A stretch of DNA of 64,000 bases from Procambarus clarkii (GCF_040958095.1 NC_091233.1:22886943-22950942); one strand, 5' to 3'. Shown: positions 22,123 through 33,750, counted from the first letter of the stretch. Notes: generated by a model from the sequence alone, not told the origin. Made by a program: numbers and translations.

Positions 22123-22611
22123 TGGGTGTGGGTGATCATCTTCACCCTTGTCTCAATCCTGGAGTGTGGAAATCTGTCCCCCTACCACCCTCCCTCTCAC
22201 ACCTACCCATACCCATCCCATCTCTCCCCTTACCCATTCCCCCTCTTCCCTACCCCTTTCCCTTTGCTGCCACCTCCCCTATCCCTGTTTCGTACCATCC
22301 AGTTCACATCCCTACCAACTTTTCTATCCTTTCCCTTCCTAGTTCACAATTTTTCCCAGATCCTGCCTCTTCTCCCTTCTCTTCCACATACTTTCCGCCG
22401 CTTTTCTTACCTCTTTCCCTTCCTTTCCATCTCCCCAGAAGTCAGAAGACGGTGGAACAGGAGGAACCAATAATTCCACTTGAATCCAGATCATTCAGGA
22501 TACATTTTGCGGTGGTTGACCGCTTCTCAGTGAACAAGCGTTAACACAGTGTACCAATTACTCGACCAAAGTCGTTTCGCAAGAGCAGGACGATTAGTTA
22601 TTTCACACGAG

Positions 22612-23545
22612 GTGTCGGAGTGTCCCGTTGTTGGCCCTGATTGGCCGAGTGTCCCTCTGTTGGCCCTGATTGGCCGAGTGTCCCGTTGTTGGCCCTAACT
22701 GGCCGAGTGTTCCTCTGCTGGCCCTGACTGGCCGAGTGACCCTCTGCTGACCCTGACTGGCCGAGTGACCCTCTGCTGGCCCTGACTGGCCGAGTGTCCC
22801 TCTGCTGGCCCTAACTGGCCGAGTGTCCCTCGGCTGGCCCTGACTGGCCGAGTGTCCCTCTGCTGGCCCTGACTGACCGAGTGTCCCTCTGCTGGCCCTA
22901 ACTGGCCGAGTGTCCCTCGGCTGGCCCTGACTGACCGAGTGTCCCTCTGCTGGCCCTAACTGGCCGAGTGACCCTCTGCTGGCCCTGACTGGCCAAGTGT
23001 TCCTCTGCTGGCCCTGACTGGCCGAGTGACCCTCTGCTGGCCCTGACTGGCCAAGTGTTCCTCTGCTGGCCCTGACTGGCCGAGTGTTCCTCTGCTGGCC
23101 CTGACTGGCCGAGTGACCCTCTGCTGGCCCTGACTGGCCAAGTGTTCCTCTGCTGGCCCTAACTGGCCGAGTGTCCCTCTGCTGGCCCTAACTGGCCGAG
23201 TGTCCCTCGGCTGGCCCTGACTGACCGAGTGTCCCTCTGCTGGCCCTAACTGGCCGAGTGACCCTCTGCTGGCCCTGACTGGCCAAGTGTTCCTCTGCTG
23301 GCCCTGACTGGCCGAGTGACCCTCTGCTGGCCCTGACTGGCCAAGTGTTCCTCTGCTGGCCCTGACTGGCCGAGTGTCCCTCGGCTGGCCCTGACTGGCC
23401 AAGTGCTCCTCTGCTGGCACCGACTGACCGAGTGACCCTCTGCTGGCCCTGACTGGCCGAGTGACCCTCTGCTGGCCCTGACTGGCCGAGTGACCCTCTG
23501 CTGGCCCTGACTGGCCGTGTGACCCTCTGCTGGCCCTGACTGCCT
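22612..23545. repeat. 29-bp minisatellite
   Basis: About 32 copies of GGCCGAGTGTCCCTCTGCTG plus GCCCTGACT. GTGACCC and GTGTTCC variants alternate in blocks, suggesting multi-unit duplications. Confidence 0.95.
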
Positions 23546-23694
23546 CTTCAACGGGAACAGGTCTCCAACGGCCCATAATATGTAAATTAAGATCCTCAGT
23601 GACATTATCGACAAAAAGTCGATCCTTTCAAGATAAACTTTTTTATTATCTTTATTTAATAAAATACAATATGCGAACAAGCCTGACTGGTCCC

Positions 23695-23940
23695 CAGGAC
23701 TATATGCAACTGAAAACTCACACCCCAGAAGTGACTCGAACCTATACTGCCAGGAGCAACGCAACTGGTATGTACAGGACGCCTTAATCCGCTTAACCAT
23801 CACGACCGGACATAAGGAAGTGATAGCCGAAGCTATTTGAACCACTTCCCCGCCGGCACTCGGATGGTAATCTTGGGCATAGCATTTTATCAAATCACCT
23901 CATTCTTTGGGGCACACGTGAGGAACACAAATGCGAACAA
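23695..23940 (-). mobile_element. SINE copy (CCCCAGAAGTGACTCGAACC family)
   Basis: The minus strand has a B-box-like GGTTCGAGTC. The order CCCCAGAAGTGACTCGAACC, TTAACCA, TAGCCGAAGCTATTT, TCAAATCACCTCA is repeated at 30,310-30,530. Confidence 0.75.
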
Positions 23941-23995
23941 GCATTTACAATACACTAGAAAATACAATATACTAGAAAATACAGCTCGCTGTATA

Positions 23996-24029
23996 AGACA
24001 AGATAAGATAAGATAAGATAAGATAAGAA
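23996..24029. repeat. (AGATA)n
   Basis: About six AAGAT/AGATA units. Confidence 0.9.
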
Positions 24030-24106
24030 AATCGCCCAATTTGCTCGTTTGAGTTCAGATGCCGAACAGAACGACTGGAAAGAGAGGAAAGTCATCAATG
24101 TCTTCA

Positions 24107-25882
24107 TAATGAGTGCTCGTTGATGAGTGCTCGTTGATGAGTGCTCGTTGATGAGTGCCAGTTGATGAGTGCCAGTTGATGAGTGCCAGTTGATGATTGC
24201 TCGTTGATGAGTGCTCGTTGATGAGTGCTCGTTGATGAGTGCTCGTTGATGAGTGCTCGTTGATGAGTGCTCGTTGATGAGTGCTCGTTGATGAGTGCTC
24301 GTTGGTGAGTACTCGTTGATGAGTGCTCGTTGATGAGTGCTCGTTGGTGAGTACTCGTTGATGAGTGCTCGTTGATGAGTGCTCGTTGATGAGTGCTCGT
24401 TGATGAGTGCTCGTTGATGAGTGCTCGTTGATGAGTGCTCGTTGGTGAGTGCTCGTTGATGAGTGCTCGTTGATGAGTGCTCGTTGGTGAGTGCTCGTTG
24501 ATGAGTGCTCGTTGATGAGTGCTCGTTGGTGAGTGCTCGTTGATGAGTGCTCGTTGATGAGTGCTCGTTGATGAGTGCCAGTTGATGAGTGCTCGTTGAT
24601 GATTGCTCGTTGATGAGTGCTCGTTGATGAGTGCTCGTTGATGAGTGCTCGTTGATGAGTGCTCGTTGATGAGTGCTCGTTGATGAGTCCTTGTTGTTGA
24701 GTGCTCGTTGATGAGTGCTCGTTGATGAGTGCTCGTTGATGAGTGCTAGTTGATGAGTGCTCGTTGATGAGTGCTCGTTGGTGAGTGCTCGTTGATGAGT
24801 GCTCGTTAATGAGTGCTCGTTGATGAGTGCTCGTTGATGAGTGCCAGTTGATGAGTGCTCGTTGGTGAGTCCTTGTTGATGATTGCTCGTTGATGAGTAC
24901 TCGTTGATGATTGCTCGTTGATGAGTGCTCGTTGATGAGTGCCAGTTGATGAGTGCTCGTTGATGAGTGCTCGTTGAAGAGTGCTCGTTGGTGAGTGCTC
25001 GTTGATGAGTGCTCGTTGATGAGTGCTCGTTGATGAGTGCTCGTTGATGAGTGCCAGTTGATGAGTGCTCGTTGATGAGTGCTCGTTGATGAGTGCTCGT
25101 TGATGAGTGCTCGTTGGTGAGTGCTCGTTGATGAGTGCTCGTTGATGAGTGCTCGTTGATGAGTGCTCGTTGATGAGTGCTCGTTGATGAGTGCTCGTTG
25201 ATGAGTGCTCGTTGATGAGTGCCAGTTGATGAGTGCTCGTTGATGAGTGCTCGTTGATGAGTGCTCGTTGATGATTGCTCGTTGATGATTGCTCGTTGTT
25301 GAATGCCAGTTGATGAGTGCTAGTTGATGAGTACTCGTTGATGAGTCCTTGTTGATATGTGCTAGTTGATGAGTGCTCGTTGATGAGTCCTGGTTGATGA
25401 GTGCTAGTTGATGAGTTCTCGTTGATGAGTGCTCGTTGATGAGTGCTCGTTGATGAGTACTAGTTGATGGTTGCTCGTTGATGAGTCCTTGTTGATGAGT
25501 GCTCGTTGATGAATCCTTGTTGATGAGTGCTCGTTAATGAGTGCTAGTTGATGAGTGCTCGTTGATGAGTGCTCGTTGATGAGTGCTCGTTGATGAGTGC
25601 TCGTTGATGAGTGCTCGTTGATGAGTGCTCGTTGATGAGTGCTCGTTGATGATTGCTCGTTGATGAGTACTAGTTGATGATTGCTCGTTGATGAGTCCTT
25701 GTTGATGAGTGCTCGTTGATGATTGCTCGTTGATGAGTACTAGTTGATGATTGCTCGTTGATGAGTCCTTGTTGATGAGTGCTCGTTGATGAGTGCTCGT
25801 TGATGAGTACTAGTTGATGATTGCTCGTTGATGAGTCCTTGTTGATGAGTGCTCGTTGATGAGTGCTCGTTGATGAGTGCTC
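24107..25882. repeat. 14-bp minisatellite, 1.8 kb
   Basis: About 127 copies of GAGTGCTCGTTGAT. Variants (CCAGTTGAT, GATTGCTC, GTCCTTGTT, GTACTAGTT) cluster toward the right end, where a longer composite unit is repeated. Non-coding. Confidence 0.95.
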
Positions 25883-25889
25883 CCTTAAG

Positions 25890-26745
25890 TAGTTGCACTT
25901 GCAGTGACTGATGACAGGTGGTCAACGCCAGACTTCTGGCTGGTCACAGGTGATTCATCAACATTGACGTCGATGATAACCTTCAACAGTCATCGACGAC
26001 GACAACATCATCTTCCTTCATCAACACCTCTGATGTCAAGAATGTCAACTACAGAGGAACACGACTGTCAAGTTAATGTTTTGACAGACTTGCCAGCAGG
26101 AAATATTATGACTTCGATATTCCCTCCCTAAGTCTTGTAAGCAGCCTTGGGGGATTGAACCAGGTCTTGTGTTCTGGTGTGTAAATACAATAATTCTTAG
26201 TTGTGATGTTCTGATGTTGAGGTTAGGTGGGCAGGAAATTCTCATAAAGTTTCAAAACTTTATGAAAAACGTTAATTGAAAGTTTCCTCTCCTAACGTGT
26301 CCGAGTAGGCCGGACGACTCAAAGAGAAAACGCGACAGTACGTCACTTTTGTGAGTCGATTTCATTTCAAATTACGTCCACTTTTGGCCATATCGCATAC
26401 GAGCCAAAAATGACGTTATTTTCAAGAGAACAGGTTGGGCTATATCCTTCCAGGCGAGGGGGGGGGGACTAAGGTGGTGCAGTGACAGGGAAAGATGGAT
26501 TTACACCATATAAATAAATCCATTTTAACTTTTAACTTGAACCTGGGGATTTAGGTGTAATCCTGCCCGCTTGGGGGGGGGGAGAAACGAAGGATTAGAT
26601 TAGATTAGATTAGAAACCCAAAGGATTAGACCAAATACAAAGTTCTTATTATTTATTGTAGCTCTGATAACTAATTGTCTTCCAAGATATCAATATAACA
26701 TTATTGCCACGATAACTGTTATTGATGTACGTTCATCCGGATTTT
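25890..26745. other. Sequence without recognised genes
   Basis: Short chance ORFs only. A G run lies at 26,459-26,467, a second at 26,573-26,581, and an ATTAG repeat at 26,593-26,612. Confidence 0.5.
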
Positions 26746-26751
26746 GTTCTC

Positions 26752-26975
26752 CAGTATTATACATGTATAGAATCCCGTATTACACGCGTATAGAATCCCG
26801 TATTACACATGTATAGAATCCCGTATTACACATGTATAGAATCCCTTATTATACATGTATAGAATCCCGTATTACACATGTATACAATCCCGTATTACAC
26901 GTGTATAGAATCCCGTATTACACATGTATAGAATCCCGTATTACACATGTATATACAGTCCCGTATTACATGTAT
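26752..26975. repeat. 23-bp repeats
   Basis: About nine copies of ACATGTATAGAATCCCGTAT plus TAC. Confidence 0.9.
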
Positions 26976-27593
26976 TATGCGCTGACGTCAAACCTGGCAT
27001 GAATCAGGGTTGTCCTGTTATACACCTGGACGCGGCAGGAATGGTGTAGGTGTTTACAGGTGTGTGGTTCAGGCTTCAGGTGTGTACTGGGCTGCAAAAG
27101 GCGGTTATGTACCGAGCTTGGGGGGGGGAGGGGTATTATAATGCCTTACACGTGCCATGGGAGTGGATTTACATGGGGGTTTAACGGTACTCAATTGCAG
27201 TACTTAAATGTTGTAATAACTGGCGTCTAGTACTCTAGCATGAGGTACTCTAGCTCGTTGAGCTCTCTCATTGGCTTGGATGTTGTTGTTTAAGATTCGG
27301 GTATTCGGAACATCAGTTACAAGTAGCACGGGCTATGATGATTGCGTAGCAGTACTCCTCCTAGTATACTGCTAGAATGCAGTACTTTGTCACGAAATGG
27401 CTCTTAAAAATCAGTTCTATCCTCTATGTGAGGATATATCAATAGGAAGCCCAATCGCTTTTGCTAGATCTAGGTTTTGGAGGCCTAATATTGAAGCAGG
27501 AACGGGGGAAGCTTCGAGAAGGTTCTAGAACGACATTTGAAATTTGGCGGAAGCCGTTAAACGGTTGACAGCGTACAAGATCTGCCGGTCAGG

Positions 27594-27650
27594 CGTGACG
27601 TCACAGGCCTGACGTCACGGGCATGACATCATGGGCGTGACGTCACAGAG
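27594..27650. promoter_or_regulatory. Cluster of CRE-like sites
   Basis: Three perfect TGACGTCA palindromes and one TGACATCA lie within about 57 bp at roughly 16-bp spacing. This is the consensus for CREB/ATF-type factors. No gene start is visible beside it, so regulatory use is unproven; the spacing also fits a short tandem repeat. Confidence 0.45.
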
Positions 27651-27949
27651 ATTCTCCTCAGTCATTGGCTCAGCCCACTGTCCTCACCTCGGAAAGGTAG
27701 GATGCTTTCCTGTTATTTTCTAGAACTCAAGACTCATTTTTTTAAGACGTTGGAGTTAATGCAGGTTTTGATAACCTTCAGATAAGATGCTTTGTATAAT
27801 TGTGCATATTTCGGGTGATTAGAGAGTCGATATTGCTCTGAATATCTGTTATCTGGTTGCGATATGTTGCATCGATTGTTTGGTCAGATATTCTTGAGGG
27901 GGCAGTATGCAGAGAAGCTATTTTTTATTATCAGGGGAAAGCGTCAAGC

Positions 27950-28110
27950 CATTTACGACTATATAGCACTGGGAAGGGGTTAGGATAAGGATTTAGGATG
28001 GGACGGAGGGAAGGAATGGTGCCCCAACCACTTGTGGACGGTCGGGGATTGAACGCCGACCTGCATGAAGCGAGATCGTCGCTCTACCGTCCAGCCCAAG
28101 TGGCTGGGTG
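27950..28110 (-). mobile_element. SINE copy, minus strand
   Basis: It contains GGTCGGGGATTGAACGCCGA, the complement of the B-box region at 32,155-32,185, and GGAAGGAATGGTGCCCCAAC. Same family as 32,105 and 9,690. Confidence 0.7.
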
Positions 28111-28189
28111 CAGAGAAGCTAATAGTGAGAAATTTACTTAACAAATTTTGCAAATTGTACTGAAATCAATCATTTATCGTGTGTTCACC

Positions 28190-28478
28190 TAGTTGTATTC
28201 ACCTAGTTGTGCTTGCGGGGGTCGAGCTCTGTTCTTTCGACCCGCCTCTCAACTGTCAATCAATCAACTGTTACTATCTATTTTTTTCCACACACACACA
28301 CCAGGAAGCAGCCCGTAGCAGCTGTCTAACTCCCAGGTACCTATTTACTGCTAGGTAACAGATGCACCAGGGTGAAAGAAACCCCACCCCTTTTGTTTCT
28401 GCCATCACCGGGGATCGAACCCGGGCGCTAGGATTACGAGAACAGAGCGCTGTCCACTCAGCTATCAGACCCCTCTCG
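28190..28478 (-). mobile_element. SINE with LINE-derived tail, full-length minus copy
   Basis: On the minus strand it has a tRNA-like head (GATCGAACCCGGGCGC on plus), a body with TACCTATTTACTGCTAGGTA, a (CA)n stretch and a tail that on plus reads TAGTTGTGCTTGCGGGGGTC. The tail matches the LINE 3' ends at 21,800-21,865 and 61,530-61,590. Confidence 0.82.
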
Positions 28479-28540
28479 TGTGTGAGTCACAATATAGTTA
28501 CATATCACCCTTGAACACGAGAATAAAATGAAACAGACAA

Positions 28541-28973
28541 ATATATATATATATATATATATGTCGTACCTAGTAGCCAGAACTCACTTCTCAGCCTACT
28601 ATGCAAGGCCCGATTTGCCTAATAAGCCAAGTTTTCATGAAATAATTGTTTTTCGACTACCTAACCTACCTAACCTAACCTAACCTAACTTTTTCGGCTA
28701 CCTAACCCAACCTAACCTATAGAGATCGGTTAGGTTAGGTTAGGTAGGGTTGGTTAGGTTCGGTCATATATCTACGTTAATTTTAACTCCAATAAAATAA
28801 AATTGACCTCATACATAGAGAAAAGGGTTGCTTTATCATTTCATAAGAAAAAAATTATAGTAAATATATTATTTCAGGAAAACTTGGCTTATTAGGCAAA
28901 TCGGGCCTTGAATAGTAGGCTGAGAAGTGAGTTCTGGCTATTAGGTACGACATATATATATATATATATATAT
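28541..28973. mobile_element. TIR element embedded in a (TA)n tract, copy 2
   Basis: The core at 28,562-28,951 has the same GTCGTACCTAGTAGCCAGAA ends as copy 1 at 5,766 but reversed internal order. Both of its arms read CCAGAACTCACTTCTC, where both arms of copy 1 read CCAGAACGCACTTCTC. Short (TA)n runs flank both sides. Confidence 0.85.
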
Positions 28974-29339
28974 TAGAGATATACACTTTATTATCATTAA
29001 GGCATTATTATAATTTTCAGTTTCAATAATAATTGAGGAGATTTTCAACTCATTCAGCCAATCACAGTGACGCTGCTCTCGTGTAATCACTTGATTGTAG
29101 ATAAATATCTGACTACATATTCATTTTCGAAGCTTTGTAAAGACAGGATCAAGTTCAAGTATGTTTATTGAGACAAGAAAGAAATACATCACAAAGGGAT
29201 AGAGTAGCTTAGGCTATTTCTATCTCCCCCGAGCCGGTTCAAGGGACTCGTAAGTGCAGAGGGAGAAGATTTCAAGTTTAATTCGTGTATAAGACGTGAC
29301 ATAACCCAGAGGAAGAGTTCGTTGTCGGTTACTGAGCCG

Positions 29340-29655
29340 TGATGGACAATAGTTCTGTCTCCCGCCGTGGTGGATAGTCCTGTCTCCCGTCGTGGTGGAT
29401 AGTTCTGTCGTCAGCGCTGTCTCCTGTCGTGGTGGATAGCTCTGTCGTCAGCGCTGTCTCCTGTCGTGGTGGATAGCTCTGTCGTCAGCGCTGTCTCCCG
29501 CCGTGGTGGATAGTTCTGTCGTCAGCGCTGTCTCCTGTCGTGGTGGATAGCTCTGTCGTCAGCGCTGTCTCCTGTCGTGGTGGATAGCTCTGTCGTCAGC
29601 GCTGTCTCCTGTCGTGGTGGATAGCTCTGTCGTCAGCGCTGTCTCCCGTCCTGGT
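29340..29655. repeat. 37-bp repeats downstream of gene D
   Basis: About eight copies of TGGTGGATAGCTCTGTCGTC with AGCGCTGTCTCCTGTCG. The array runs up to about 10 bp from gene D's stop codon. Confidence 0.9.
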
Positions 29656-29665
29656 GGACAGCCAT

Positions 29666-29849
29666 CTACAGGCCGCCGTACCAGTAGTTATATAAGTAGA
29701 GAAGGTGGTCGAGAGGTTGCATGAAACAAGGGTACTTGTACCGGCAGACCTGCCCGTCCACCTGCCCGTCCACCTGCTCGTCCACCTGCCCGTCCCTCGC
29801 CGCCTTCTGGAACTCCGTCAACAGGTCTTCAGGTGTGTCCGGGGAGTAC
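29666..29849 (-). CDS. Gene D, coding exon 2
   Basis: After acceptor CTACAG (29,852-29,850) it reads YSPDTPEDLL, TEFQKAARDG, a QVDG/QVDE tetrapeptide run, VCRYKYPC (C-x5-C), QPLDHLLYLYNYWYGGL and TAG (29,668-29,666). It is much closer to exon 2 of A and B than of C. The tetrapeptide run comes from a 12-bp in-frame expansion and replaces the acidic GEEDG/GQEDG segment. Phase 2 joining gives 663 nt, 220 residues plus stop. Confidence 0.76.
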
Positions 29850-29954
29850 CTGTAGTGAGGGGGGAAACAACATTCTGTAAGACGGTTGTTGGGTAGTTAA
29901 GAGTCATACTGATGACTACTCCTTCCCCTTATTCTGTTTCCCATAATGTCAGTA

Positions 29955-30075
29955 TTCAAGTACTTCCTATTGGCTCGATTATCTAGGAATATTCCTAGAT
30001 ATTTGGGAATATTCCTAGATATCTAGGAATATTCTAGGAATATTCCTAAATAATCGAGACAATAGGAAGGACTTG
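29955..30075. repeat. Imperfect palindrome with GAATATTC motifs
   Basis: ACTTCCTATTGGCTCGATTA on the left pairs with TAATCGAGACAATAGGAAG on the right. The centre has repeated TAGGAATATTCCTA palindromes. A hairpin-forming, possibly MITE-derived sequence with no coding capacity; it lies in gene D's long intron. Confidence 0.7.
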
Positions 30076-30309
30076 CTATAGATCCTGTTAAGATATGATA
30101 TTGTGCTTCGTCCTTATCAGAATAGGTCATTATAGGCCTAAACTAGGTGATTAGCCTAGTTCCTTCGCTTCATATTACATGTTTAAAGTGTTTTATATAT
30201 AAATATTTGTTTCTGCAGCGTCTACAAGTTTTACTCGCCATGTCTTAGACAATCTCGTGTCTTAGACAGTATCTTAGCAACTCCGTTGTCTCCTGAGACT
30301 GATAGATGC

Positions 30310-30530
30310 CTACTACACCCCAGAAGTGACTCGAACCCAGACCGCCAGGAGCACAATGCAACTGGGGTATATGCTATCTTAACCACTCGACCATCAGTGA
30401 CCGTACAAAAGACGATGGTAGCCGAGGCTATTTCCCCACCGCCCCGACGGCACTTTGAGGGTAATGTTGGGCATAATTTCATCAAATCACCTCACTTTGC
30501 GAGGTCACGTGAGCAACACAAATGTCAACA
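30310..30530 (-). mobile_element. SINE copy (CCCCAGAAGTGACTCGAACC family)
   Basis: Parallel to 23,695-23,940: a B-box-like GGTTCGAGTC on minus, TTAACCACTCGACCATCAGT, TAGCCGAGGCTATTT and ATCAAATCACCTCA. Confidence 0.75.
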
Positions 30531-30534
30531 GGGA

Positions 30535-31320
30535 TGGAGGCAACCCGTTCTCGCACTTGCTTATAGTCAATATCTTGCTTATGAATAAGTGCATATGTAA
30601 TATAATAATTTATTGTGAATATTTAAGTTTACCTTAAAAAGCTGAATAGAAAACCACAACCTAACCTAACCTTCTTAGTATGTTAAGATATTACAATTAG
30701 TACTGAACCTTTACCTATCTTGATATTACAGTTTTATAAAAATAATAAAACAAAACTAAAATATAGAAATAAATTGTAAAGTAACTCAGGATATTGTCAA
30801 ATTTTGTATAAAATCTCTATTGTTTAATGAAACTGAGAGAAAAAGTTAGTGCCTTGAAAAAAAATATGGCTTGCAGTATATCACATATATACATATTTAT
30901 AAGCGAAATAGTGACTATAAGTAATAAGTCATATATGTGCTGTCTTGTGCGAGAGCAGGTTGCAGCAGGAGTAGACTGGCCTGTCCTTAACCTTCCCGGC
31001 GCTGAGACGAGGCCAGAGCTTCTTCACACGCCCCTCGACCCTCTTCAGGTACTTCAGGTGAAGAGGTACCCAGGTACGGCCGAGCACAACCTGTACCCCA
31101 CTGCACCGTACAGGCACGTACGGTGAGAGGGCGTACCGTCCCCTTTTACAGCTATGTTGTGGTGGTGACCTTGAGAACCCACGTGCGCACGTACAGGGGG
31201 GGGGGGGGTTTCCAGTAGGCATTAACGTGTACGTGATTGGGTTAACGTACTCAGCACGTGAGGGTATGCACGCTTGAAGGGTTCATCTCTACGGTACTTT
31301 TAAGCTGAGATTAACAGTGC
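30535..31320. other. Intron D sequence without recognised features
   Basis: AT-rich to about 30,950, then more GC-rich, with a G run at 31,196-31,208. No exon or repeat array recognised. Confidence 0.45.
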
Positions 31321-31324
31321 ATTG

Positions 31325-31577
31325 TTCACGCGTTATCTTGAGATCATTTCGGGGTTTTAGTGTCCCCGCGGCCCGGTCCTCGACCAGGCCTCCACCCCCA
31401 GGAAGCAGCCCGTGACAGCTGACTAACACTCAGGTACCTGTTTTACTGCTAGGTAACAGGGGCATAGGGTGAAAGAAACTCTGGCCATTGTTTCTCGCCG
31501 GCGCCTGGGATCGAACCCAGGACCACAGGATCACAAGTCCAGTGTGCTGTCCGCTCGGCCGACCGGCTCCCGTGCGA
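31325..31577 (-). mobile_element. SINE, minus copy of an inverted pair
   Basis: The head on the minus strand has the A-box region GTCGGCCGAGCGGACAGCAC and B box GGTTCGATCC. The body has TTACCTAGCAGTAAAACAGG and the tail has GGCCGCGGGGACACTAAAAC. The opposite copy starts about 25 bp to the right. Confidence 0.88.
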
Positions 31578-31599
31578 CGTGTAGGCTGTTCCATCATCA

Positions 31600-31845
31600 T
31601 GGGAGCCGGTCGGCCGAGCGGACAGCACGCTGGAATTGTGATCCTGTGGTCCCGGGTTCGATCCAAGGCGCCGGCGAGAAACAATGGGCAGAGTTTCTTT
31701 CACCCTATGCCCCTGTTACCTAGCAGTAAAATAGGTACCTGGGTGTTAGTCAGCTGTCACGGGCTGCTTCCTGGGGGTGGAGGCCTGGTCGAGGACCGGG
31801 CCGCGGGGACACTAAAGCCCCGAAATCATCTCAAGATAACCTATC
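31600..31845 (+). mobile_element. SINE, plus copy of an inverted pair
   Basis: Same family as 31,325-31,577 and 48,415-48,660, from GAGCCGGTCGGCCGAGCGGA through the B box to the CCCGAAATCATCTCAAGATA tail. The translated ORFs through it are not genes. Confidence 0.88.
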
Positions 31846-32104
31846 ATGCACGTGTTCGTAAGGATTGTTCAGGCCACCACAATAGTTTACTGACCGACCA
31901 AAAAGTATACTTTTGTCCTGAACATAGTCCAGGACAAAAGTAAACTCTCAGTGTATAGTATACATGCACCCAGAAGCTGGGGTATACCTCTCCATGTATA
32001 TTCGTTCCCATGAGACATTCCTCATAGCTCAAATTGCAGAGTGTATATCCCAATGAGGCGACAGGCTTGTGAACAGCACACAGTATTGTGGAGACTAACT
32101 GCAT

Positions 32105-32290
32105 CTCCTAATTTGCCCAACCACTTTGACGGTTGAAGTGACGGTCTCGCTTCATGCAGGTCGGCGTTCAATCCCCGACCGTCCACAAGTGGTTGGGTAC
32201 TATTCTTTCCTTCCCCGTCCCATCCCAAATCCTTTTATCGTGACCCCTTCCCAGTGCTGTATAGCTGGCTTGGTGCTTTCCCCCCCTGAT
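32105..32290 (+). mobile_element. SINE copy
   Basis: A tRNA-like region with GGCGTTCAATCCCCGACC, then CCACAAGTGGTTGGGTACTA and TTCCCAGTGCTGTATAGCTG. Relatives are at 9,690 and 27,950. Confidence 0.7.
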
Positions 32291-32681
32291 AATTTCCTCC
32301 CTTCGGCCAGAAAGATGACCATAGTTCGAGCCCCGGGCATAGTGGGGCATCTGGGCATCCATCCTTCACCGACTGAACCTCTACATCATTTGGAGTCGAA
32401 CTGAATTAGAAAAAAAACTAGCGAATCCTGTTCCCTCTAGTGTAAACAAACATATTTTGTTTCCCCCTCTAACAATTTGTGTTCAATTGATTGGTCTGCT
32501 GAACCACAGGGACGGCGTTCAGTATCAGGGTAGTTATCAGGAGAAAACACTAGGCCACTATGACTATAGAGCGCTTGGAAGGAATATGAGATAGACTAAG
32601 TGCTAGTGAAGGTTAGGTGATTATGAGGAGAAAGTGCTAAAGCAGGTTGACTGCTCATCACTTGAAAAGGAGAGGCGGAGT

Positions 32682-33127
32682 TGAGGACAAGGAGCTGGGA
32701 TATGAGGACAAAGAGCTGGGATATGAGGACAAAGAGCTGGGATATGAGGACAAGGAGCTGGGATATGAGGTCAAGGAGCTGGGATATGAGGACAAGGAGC
32801 TGGGATATGAGGTCAAGGAGCTGGGATATGAGGTCAAGGAGCTGGGATATGAGGACAAGGAGCTGGGATATGAGGTCAAGGAGCTGGGATATGAGGTCAA
32901 GGAGCTGGGATATGAGGACAAGGAGCTGGGATATGAGGTCAAGGAGCTGGGATATGAGGACAAGGAGCTGGGATATGAGGACAAGGAGCTGGGATATGAG
33001 GTCAAGGAGCTGGGATATGAGGACAAGGAGCTGGGATATGAGGTCAAGGAGCTGGGATATGAGGTCAAGGAGCTGGGATATGAGGACAAGGAGCTGGGAT
33101 ATGAGGACAAGGAGCTGGGATTTGAGG
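32682..33127. repeat. 21-bp minisatellite, locus 3 (inverted)
   Basis: About 21 copies of GACAAGGAGCTGGGATATGA plus G, the complement of the 21-mer at 4,572-5,192; GACAAG and GTCAAG variants are interspersed. It lies in gene D's intron, starting about 145 bp downstream of its exon 1 donor. Confidence 0.95.
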
Positions 33128-33271
33128 ACAAAGATGTGGAATACAAGAACGAGGAGAAGAAATGTTGCCCAATCCCTTGCACTACCGTGGACCGAACGCT
33201 GACCCTGTAAAATGCACGCCCTTACCTGTACCAACCAGTCTAAGCGTCAAAGAACTTATAGCAACACCTAC

Positions 33272-33750
33272 TGGACGAGGAATCTGATGGGCCAGGCAAT
33301 CATTCCGTATCTGTCTCGCTCGGCATAGGCACCGCAGACGCCCAGATTGGCACAGGCCCTTGTATCCACCACGCCAGGCAGATCCGAGAACGACTCCAGA
33401 ACCATCCTCGTCAGAAGGAAGTCGTCTGAATCTGAAAATTCTCTGGCAAAGGGGTGCTTCCGGTAAGCGTTGTAGGCAGCCACACTCAGGAGTCCCAGAA
33501 GAAGGAGGGATAAGAAGGTCATGACCCCGAAGGACTGGCTACTGAGGCCAATGGCCGTAAAGTCCCCCGCTCCAGGCATTGTGAAGGTGAAGAGAGGGAT
33601 CGTGAAAGCCACAGAGCTGTTGAAGTCCGGTTTATCGTTGTACTGAAGGAAGGACCTGACTTCGTCGACGGCGTCCGGTGGGTCGAAGTATGGGTTGCTG
33701 GCGGCTTGTACCGCCCAGCGCCCCGCCACCGCCCCTGCCACCACCGCCAT
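33272..33750 (-). CDS. Gene D, coding exon 1 (signal peptide, membrane segment; function unknown)
   Basis: The start ATG is at 33,750-33,748 (MAVVAGAVAG), 5 bases after acceptor GTTACAG. The product has an Ala/Val-rich leader, PYFDPPDAVDEVRSFLQ, the sequon FNSS, FTIPLFTFTMPG, a membrane segment (MTFLSLLLLGLLSVAAY), LESFSDLPGVVDTRAC with C-x5-C, then VCGAYAERDRYGMIAWPIRF. The exon ends CA at a GTAGGT donor (33,271-33,266). The intron to exon 2 is about 3.4 kb and filled with repeats. Exon 1 is most like gene C. Confidence 0.78.

Noticed and set aside
24107-25882. CRISPR-like array
   Set aside because: Direct 14-bp repeats without unique spacers, in a eukaryotic context with no cas genes.
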